A stretch of 64,000 nt of DNA. Origin: Saccharospirillum impatiens DSM 12546. Its GTDB lineage: Bacteria; Pseudomonadota; Gammaproteobacteria; Pseudomonadales; Natronospirillaceae. This document shows positions 59,148 to 64,000 of this stretch, in pieces; within the stretch, counting starts at the first letter, position 1; every line of letters starts with the position of its first letter. The stretch is taken from contig NZ_AUIH01000023.1 of assembly GCF_000423605.1 (NCBI RefSeq), forward strand, positions 1 to 64,000. The letters are read 5' to 3'. Both the position numbers and the translations under genes were made by a program. Below the pieces are notes generated by a model. That model was not told the origin of the DNA. It did not search any database and was given only the letters and a program-made list of their open reading frames with translations.

Positions 59148-59284
59148 AGCGGCAAAGGGCCTGACAGTGATGTGGGAGACGGCAGTCGTCGTACTTTATC
59201 AGGTGGGACCGGGCATACAACTGGCTGAGCCTGCCGATGAGCGCTAGTCTGGCATAACCAAAAACGATTGAGAGTGCCGTCATC

Positions 59285-60943
59285 ATGGATTCCACAGTAG
59301 AAACACTCTGGCAACGTGTTTACGGAACGGAGCATCCCGGTGCATTCGCTCAGTTAACCGAGCAGTTGGATCGCACCCGCCAGTTGCTCGCCCAGCAACC
59401 GGCCAACCCCGACCCGGACTGGTATCGCAATGCCATCGTTTACTCATTGTATGTAGACGCTTTCGCCGGCGACTTTGATGGCCTGACGCAACGACTGGAT
59501 TATCTGGCCACCCTGGGCGTCAATACGCTCTGGTTGCTGCCGATTCTGGATTCACCGATGCGCGATCAGGGCTTTGACATTCGTGATTTCAAAACCATTC
59601 GCGAGGAGCTCGGTGGGAACACGGCGTTTAATGCGTTTATTCAAGAGGCACACCGTCGGGGCATTCGCATTCTGTTTGATATGGCGGTCAACCACAGTTC
59701 CGATCAGCACCCCTGGTTTCAGTCCGCCAGCGCAAGCCGGGATTCACCTTACCGTGACTATTACATCTGGAACCCGGATCGCGACCGTTACCAGGGCGCA
59801 CGATTGATCTTCAAGGGCATGGTCAATTCCAACTGGTCTTATAACGACGCGACCGACGACTACTATTTTCACCGCTTTTATTCGTTCCAGCCCGATCTGA
59901 ATTATCGGAACCCGCACGTGCTGGTTGCGATGATGGAGAATTTTTTATACTGGAAAATCCAGGGTGTCGATGGCTTGCGCATGGATGCCATACCCTTCAT
60001 CTGGAAAGAAGAGGGCACCAGCTGTGAAGATCTGCCCACCACGCATACGCTGCTAAAACTGATTCGCGCCGCGCTCGATTATTGCGAGCCGGGCACGCTG
60101 CTGATCGCGGAGGCCAACATGGCGCCCAAAGACGTTGTCGGTTATTTCGGCAACGACGATGAATGCCAGGCGGCTTATCATTTTCCGCTAATGCCGCAGT
60201 TTTACATGGCACTGGCCGAAAGCAATCGGCGCTACATCGAAGACGCTCTGTCGCCATCGGTGACACCGGCCATTCCGGAAAAATCCTGCTGGATGTCGTT
60301 TCTGCGGTGCCACGACGAACTGACGCTGGAATTTGTGTCACCGGACGTTCGCGAGAAAATGAACCGCTATTACCTGCACGATCCCGAGTGCACCTTTCGT
60401 GAGGGCGAGGGTTTGGCAGGGCGATTGTTCTATCTGGTGAAGGAAAACCCGGACAAAGCCCTGTTGCTTAACGCTCTGTTGTTTGCCACCGAAGGCTCTC
60501 CGATTCTGTATTACGGTGATGAAGTGGGCATGACCAACGACGTGGCTTTTTACCGGGAAAACAGCGCGCGCACCGGCTTCAAAGACGCTCGCTTTATGAA
60601 CCGGGGGGACATGAACTGGAGTAAGGTAGATGCTGCCCTGAACCAGCCGGGTTCGATAGAGCATCGATTGTTTCAGGGCATTCAGCAACTGATCGAATGG
60701 CGTCGCCGTTACTCAGCTTGCTTTTATCACAGCGCTCACTTTCTGGCTGACCCGAATCCGGCCGTTTACAGCCTGGAGCGAACGTCAGGTGCTGTGCGGC
60801 TGGTGATCTTGCATAACCTGTCAGCGTCGGCGGTCGAGGTCGCTATTGACCGCCCGATGACTGATCTCGGCTCCAAAGCGCCGGTGACAGAGTCTGTCAG
60901 GTTACCCGCTTTCGGCTATGCCTGGCTGGAAGGTCAGGCATAG
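59285..60943 (+). CDS. GH13 alpha-amylase-family enzyme (trehalose-synthase-like)
   Basis: A 552-residue glycoside hydrolase family 13 enzyme. It has the (beta/alpha)8 motifs in order: FDMAVNHSSDQHPWF (region I), GVDGLRMDAIPF (region II, nucleophile Asp), LLIAEANM (region III, acid/base Glu) and FLRCHDELTLEF (region IV, stabilising Asp). The VDAFAGDFDGLTQRLDYLATLG start and ILYYGDEVGMTND resemble trehalose synthase and alpha-glucosidase subgroups (GH13_16-like). It has no signal peptide, so it is cytoplasmic. Hydrolysis or isomerisation of a short alpha-glucoside is likely. It is the only carbohydrate gene here and has no operon partners. Confidence 0.83.
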   Translation: MDSTVETLWQRVYGTEHPGAFAQLTEQLDRTRQLLAQQPANPDPDWYRNAIVYSLYVDAFAGDFDGLTQRLDYLATLGVNTLWLLPILDSPMRDQGFDIRDFKTIREELGGNTAFNAFIQEAHRRGIRILFDMAVNHSSDQHPWFQSASASRDSPYRDYYIWNPDRDRYQGARLIFKGMVNSNWSYNDATDDYYFHRFYSFQPDLNYRNPHVLVAMMENFLYWKIQGVDGLRMDAIPFIWKEEGTSCEDLPTTHTLLKLIRAALDYCEPGTLLIAEANMAPKDVVGYFGNDDECQAAYHFPLMPQFYMALAESNRRYIEDALSPSVTPAIPEKSCWMSFLRCHDELTLEFVSPDVREKMNRYYLHDPECTFREGEGLAGRLFYLVKENPDKALLLNALLFATEGSPILYYGDEVGMTNDVAFYRENSARTGFKDARFMNRGDMNWSKVDAALNQPGSIEHRLFQGIQQLIEWRRRYSACFYHSAHFLADPNPAVYSLERTSGAVRLVILHNLSASAVEVAIDRPMTDLGSKAPVTESVRLPAFGYAWLEGQA

Positions 60944-60947
60944 CCGA

Positions 60948-61616
60948 TTAAACTGAGACCTCGGCGATCAGTGCCATGGTTCTCGCCCAGGCTTGCTTGG
61001 CGGAATCAGGCTCGTAAGAGCCGCGCAGGTCGCAATTAAAACCATGACCTGCCGGGTAGGTGTAAACCGGCAGTTTGGGTTGTTTGCTGCGTACGATGTC
61101 GACTTTTTCCATCGGGATGCCGCTGTCCTGTTCACCGAAATGCAGAATGGTGGGGCACAGCGGCGGTGCATCGGCCAGGTCCGGAATGCTTCCTCCGTAG
61201 TAACACACGGCGCAGGCCAGATCCGGTCTTTGAGTGGCTGCCTGGTAGGCGAGTGACCCGCCCAGACAAAACCCGATGATACTGACCGAACCATTCGGTT
61301 TCAGGTGATCAACGACGGCAGCGATGTCGACTTGTGCATTGTCCAGACTGAACCGGTCTTTCATCTCACGACCGCGGCGGACATCTTCCGGTTCATAACC
61401 CGTTTCAAACCCGGGTTGTAGCCGGTCAAACAGGGCAGGAGCCGCTGCCACGAAACCGGCGTCAGCCAGCCGGTCGCAAACTGACCGGATGTGTTTGTTG
61501 ACGCCAAAGATTTCCTGCAAGACCACAATGGCGCCTCTGGGCGCTTGTTTTGGCTCGGCAACGTAGAGGGCGAAACGGTGTTGGTCGCTGGCGGTCAGTT
61601 CAATGGTGCTTGCCAT
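60948..61616 (-). CDS. Dienelactone-hydrolase-family protein
   Basis: A 222-residue alpha/beta hydrolase of the DLH type. It has the nucleophile Cys in IIGFCLGGSLAYQ near 114-126, an Asp in HFGEQDSGIP near 161-170 and a His in YPAGHGFNCD near 190-199, the Cys-Asp-His triad of dienelactone hydrolases. ATG 61616 is taken as start; the longer frame to 61697 lacks family support. It is convergent with the GH13 gene, the two stops being only four bases apart. A role in lactone or ester hydrolysis is likely, but not tied to the neighbours. Confidence 0.85.
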   Translation of the reverse strand: MASTIELTASDQHRFALYVAEPKQAPRGAIVVLQEIFGVNKHIRSVCDRLADAGFVAAAPALFDRLQPGFETGYEPEDVRRGREMKDRFSLDNAQVDIAAVVDHLKPNGSVSIIGFCLGGSLAYQAATQRPDLACAVCYYGGSIPDLADAPPLCPTILHFGEQDSGIPMEKVDIVRSKQPKLPVYTYPAGHGFNCDLRGSYEPDSAKQAWARTMALIAEVSV

Positions 61617-61744
61617 GGGCAGAGTCCTTGGTGGGCGAACGATGGCGTCAGTGTAGCCAGCTTTGAACATCCCCCACAAGGCAGTTGGCGCAACCAAACG
61701 TTCTTTCCGGCTCCTTCGCGGGTTGAACGGGCGAACGGGCGGGC

Positions 61745-61778
61745 AAAAAAAAGCACGGGACGATTGCTCGGCCCGTGC
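61745..61778 (-). terminator. Strong rho-independent terminator
   Basis: GCACGGG (61753-61759) pairs with CCCGTGC (61772-61778), and on the minus strand the hairpin is followed by eight T (61745-61752 complement). It ends transcription of the small gene at 61866-62057. The A5 at 61779-61783 adds dyad symmetry. Confidence 0.85.
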
Positions 61779-61865
61779 AAAAAGTACAACACAACAACGA
61801 CAAAGAGGAGATCTTGCGCCAGCGGGGTGTCTGTCAGGTCACCCCGCCGTCATAAAAACAGTTTG

Positions 61866-62057
61866 TCAGGCGTTACGCGGGGTCGCACTTGAACCCAGCA
61901 GATTGCTCACTGCCCGACGCAGCGAGGAGAACAATTCACGCACCTGAGTGTGCAGGTATTCATTGCGCAATCTCATCGCTTCGCGCTCGTAGTAGGCGAC
62001 ATCAACGTTGCCAAAACGGTCGGTAACAATAGCGGTGTTTGCAGTATGCTCGGTCAT
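61866..62057 (-). CDS. RSP_7527-like small protein
   Basis: A 63-residue protein with VTDRFGNVDVAYYEREAMRL near the start and a helical, basic C-terminus (RELFSSLRRAVSNLL). The FGNVDVxxxERxAxxLR pattern is that of small RSP_7527/YrhK-type conserved proteins. GAGGAG lies six bases before ATG 62057, and a strong terminator follows at 61745-61778, so it is a genuine monocistronic gene. Function unknown. Confidence 0.75.
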   Translation of the reverse strand: MTEHTANTAIVTDRFGNVDVAYYEREAMRLRNEYLHTQVRELFSSLRRAVSNLLGSSATPRNA

Positions 62058-62255
62058 CTCATGCTCCTCGGCTCATGGCCTGAATCGGTGGGAGGGAAGA
62101 CCTGTAAGTGGGTGCCCTCTTCAATGGCTGCGCATGATAAGAACTTGACCGTCTGGTCACAAACGATCAAATTTCAGGCTATGCATGAATAGAAGTATTC
62201 TATGAGGAGGGTCGATCAATGGCCGCTGTTAGGGTTGTGCCTGGCTGGACATCGG

Positions 62256-63464
62256 TTATTTCTCGTGGCGCATCAGCCAGGGCAGGCTGAGGCTGGTGAG
62301 CAGTACCGTGCCCACCGTCACCACCATCATGGCGGTAAAGGCCCCTGGGTCTGCGCCAGCCTCCAGGGCCTTCTGCATGATGACCATGGCGATTTCGGCT
62401 CTGGGGATCATGCTGACGCCGATCAGCAGTGCACCATAGAAACCGAGACGCCGATAGGCGGGCAGGGCGGTGCCCAGAATTTTACCGGCGATGGCGGCTA
62501 CTAACAGCACCAGCCCGGGCCACAACGCGGTCGAAAAAGCGGACAGATTGATGTGCAGCCCGAGGCCGATAAAAAAGAAGGGGGTAAACACCACGTACAA
62601 GCCGTTAAACACGACCCTTTCTTTGGCGGCGGCGGTATCCCGACTGAACGCGAGCCCGGCAAGAAAGGCACCAACGGCCAGCGACAAACCGCTGAGCTCA
62701 GCCAGTGCCGCGATGATGAACCCGATCGACAGCATCAGCACCATGGGTTCATGGCGGGTTTCATAGCGCTCTACAAACTGCGTGAGTCGTTTTTCAATGT
62801 AAACTGAAAACACCCAGCATGCCGTGATAAAGGCCGTCAGCGTTGCCAGCACCTTGGCCAGCGTGACACCTACATCCAGCGCGGCGATGCCCTGGCCATT
62901 GGCCAGCAACGGGGCAAGGGCAACCAGTATCGCCATAAGCACAATGCTGCTGATGTCATCGAGTTCGGCGACATCGACAAAGAGATTGCCACGATCGGTC
63001 GTCAGCTGTTTGGCGTCCTGCCAGATGGTGACCGTGACCCCGAGGCTGGTTGCGGTAAGCGCGACCCCCACAAAAATACTGGTCAGCAGTGAAAAGTCGG
63101 CCAGGTAATAAGCAGCGGCAAACCCCAGGGCGCCACTGAACAAGACGTTCCATAGCCAGATCCAGGAAGCATTGGGCAATTGTTTCAACAGGCCGCTCAG
63201 GTCACTTTCCAGGCCAACCTTGAACACCAGCAAAACCAGGCCGGCTTCGGCCAATAAGCTCAGGCTGTGCCGGCTGCCCGGGTCGAGTAGTGGTATGACC
63301 CCATTCAGCCAGCCTATAAAGGCGCCGACGCCGATGTAGATGATCAGCACCGGAATAAAGCGCCGAATAAAAACGCCACGGACCAGCAGTGTGAATATCA
63401 TCAGAATACCCACCAGAAACAAGGAATAGGCCGAGGGTATTTCAGGCAGAGACAGTGTGTTCAT
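62256..63464 (-). CDS. CPA2-family cation:proton antiporter
   Basis: A 402-residue membrane protein of the Na+/H+ exchanger (CPA2, KefB/RosB-like) fold with about twelve helices. Key segments are VLLVFKVGLESDLSG near 76-90, VALTATSLGVTVTIWQDAKQL near 134-154, the ion-site DVAELDDISSIVLM near 164-177 and GLHINLSAF. It exchanges K+ or Na+ for protons at the inner membrane. There is no C-terminal RCK/TrkA-N domain, so it is a short form. Confidence 0.9.
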   Translation of the reverse strand: MNTLSLPEIPSAYSLFLVGILMIFTLLVRGVFIRRFIPVLIIYIGVGAFIGWLNGVIPLLDPGSRHSLSLLAEAGLVLLVFKVGLESDLSGLLKQLPNASWIWLWNVLFSGALGFAAAYYLADFSLLTSIFVGVALTATSLGVTVTIWQDAKQLTTDRGNLFVDVAELDDISSIVLMAILVALAPLLANGQGIAALDVGVTLAKVLATLTAFITACWVFSVYIEKRLTQFVERYETRHEPMVLMLSIGFIIAALAELSGLSLAVGAFLAGLAFSRDTAAAKERVVFNGLYVVFTPFFFIGLGLHINLSAFSTALWPGLVLLVAAIAGKILGTALPAYRRLGFYGALLIGVSMIPRAEIAMVIMQKALEAGADPGAFTAMMVVTVGTVLLTSLSLPWLMRHEK

Positions 63465-63561
63465 GGCAAAACTGGCTAAAAGAAGCGAGCCTCCAGTGTA
63501 GCAGCTTCGTCATCGACGTCGGGCTGATCTGGGTCAGTTGGACCGGTAATGGCTGGCGAGG

Positions 63562-63999
63562 TTACGCTGCGGGCCGATGACGGGGTCTCAGTCGTACGTA
63601 CAAAGTACGGGTTACGTGGCACACCAGTTCGCCCTTCTGGTCGCGCAGGTTAACGGTGAATACCGGGAAGTGCTTGTCGCCGCTGGCCGTTGCGGCCTTG
63701 ATGGCGTGAAGCTGGTCGTCTTCGATGTGAAACTCGGCCGTCAATCGTCCATTGCCGGGAGCGATGTAATCAATGTCTGCTCTTTTGTCCCAGATCAGGT
63801 AGCGGTCCCAGCCCAGGCAACCGAACAGCATCAACGCATAGATGGGGTCGGTCATCGCAAACAGGCTGCCACCGAATTGGGTGTTGTTGATGTTACGGGT
63901 CCAGGGACGCCATTTCAGATCCACCCGCGCATAGCGAAAGTCGGGGCTGATGGTCATGATTTTTACGCCAGTAAACAAGAAGGGTGGCCAGAGGTTCAT
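63562..63999 (-). CDS. DUF4442 hotdog-fold protein, N-terminus cut by the right edge
   Basis: At least 145 residues of a DUF4442/PaaI-like hotdog protein with KWRPWTRNINNTQFGGSLFA and MTDPIYALMLFGCLG, which match the typical N(Y/T)xGTxFGGSLYAMTDPxY motif. The first visible residues (NLWPPFLFTGVKI) correspond to a region normally some 15 residues inside the protein, so the true start probably lies beyond 64000. Possible acyl-CoA thioesterase; substrate unknown. Confidence 0.78.
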   Translation of the reverse strand: MNLWPPFLFTGVKIMTISPDFRYARVDLKWRPWTRNINNTQFGGSLFAMTDPIYALMLFGCLGWDRYLIWDKRADIDYIAPGNGRLTAEFHIEDDQLHAIKAATASGDKHFPVFTVNLRDQKGELVCHVTRTLYVRLRPRHRPAA

Positions 64000-64000
64000 G

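Noticed and set aside
1-64000. CRISPR arrays, tRNA or rRNA genes, phage attachment sites
   Set aside because: No regularly spaced repeats, cloverleaf sequences, rRNA segments or integrase genes were seen anywhere in the window.

Overview
The window reads as chromosomal DNA of a heterotrophic, probably marine gammaproteobacterium. The base composition is moderately GC-rich, and carnitine/quaternary-amine genes with GlxA-type AraC regulators, a TRAP transporter, homogentisate genes and a DUF3081 protein occur together. An Oceanospirillales-like host is my best guess from gene content; I cannot name a genus. No rRNA, tRNA, CRISPR array or complete insertion sequence is visible.

Layout. 1-5.4 kb is a decayed region: the 3' end of an IS1380-like transposase, an IS5-like transposase remnant, an NmrA-like gene whose reading frame runs through its own terminator into the IS remnant, a small conserved protein, a MalT-type LuxR regulator, and three adjacent broken genes (a BON lipoprotein, a YeaQ/GlsB-type membrane protein and an unrecognised one). 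5.4-11.5 kb holds a retropepsin-like/PDZ protein, two class-C beta-lactamase-fold hydrolases, a DUF4386 protein and a DUF2975-XRE pair, followed by an IS3 orfA remnant. 11.8-19.5 kb is one tightly packed minus-strand operon: BBOX/TmpA-like 2OG dioxygenase, HD-domain (TmpB/PhnZ-like) protein, AruI-like decarboxylase, AruH-like transaminase and a polar amino-acid ABC importer. 19.6-25.3 kb is the gamma-butyrobetaine/carnitine catabolism block (second BBOX, carnitine dehydrogenase, dehydrocarnitine-cleaving enzyme, thioesterase, two GlxA-type regulators). 25.7-28.7 kb has an orphan small gene, a soluble PAS-chemoreceptor and a class II glutamine amidotransferase.

28.9-46.7 kb is a large minus-strand catabolic island: Rieske oxygenase with ferredoxin and reductase, a NicC-like flavin hydroxylase, a VOC dioxygenase, cupin, alpha/beta hydrolase, two SDRs, ALDH, an aspartate-dehydrogenase-like protein, a TPP decarboxylase, a TRAP importer, a sulfatase and an IclR regulator. 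Three promoters in this island share a tandem 16-bp motif with an identical 19-bp register, which suggests a single IclR regulon. 47.0-49.3 kb is a divergent GntR/FAD-oxidase pair with a perfect 22-bp palindrome between them. 49.4-53.9 kb has a PRPP-synthetase-like gene and the homogentisate operon (hmgA, fumarylacetoacetase, maiA). 54.2-64 kb is a mixed region: Fic protein, PhyH dioxygenase with divergent AraC, DUF3081, MFS, GH13 enzyme, dienelactone hydrolase, a small conserved protein, a CPA2 antiporter and a DUF4442 gene cut by the right edge.

The most promising undescribed systems are the operon at 11.8-19.5 kb, which may feed the adjacent carnitine genes by processing an imported trimethylammonium or guanidino amino acid, and the IclR-controlled aromatic or heteroaromatic island.
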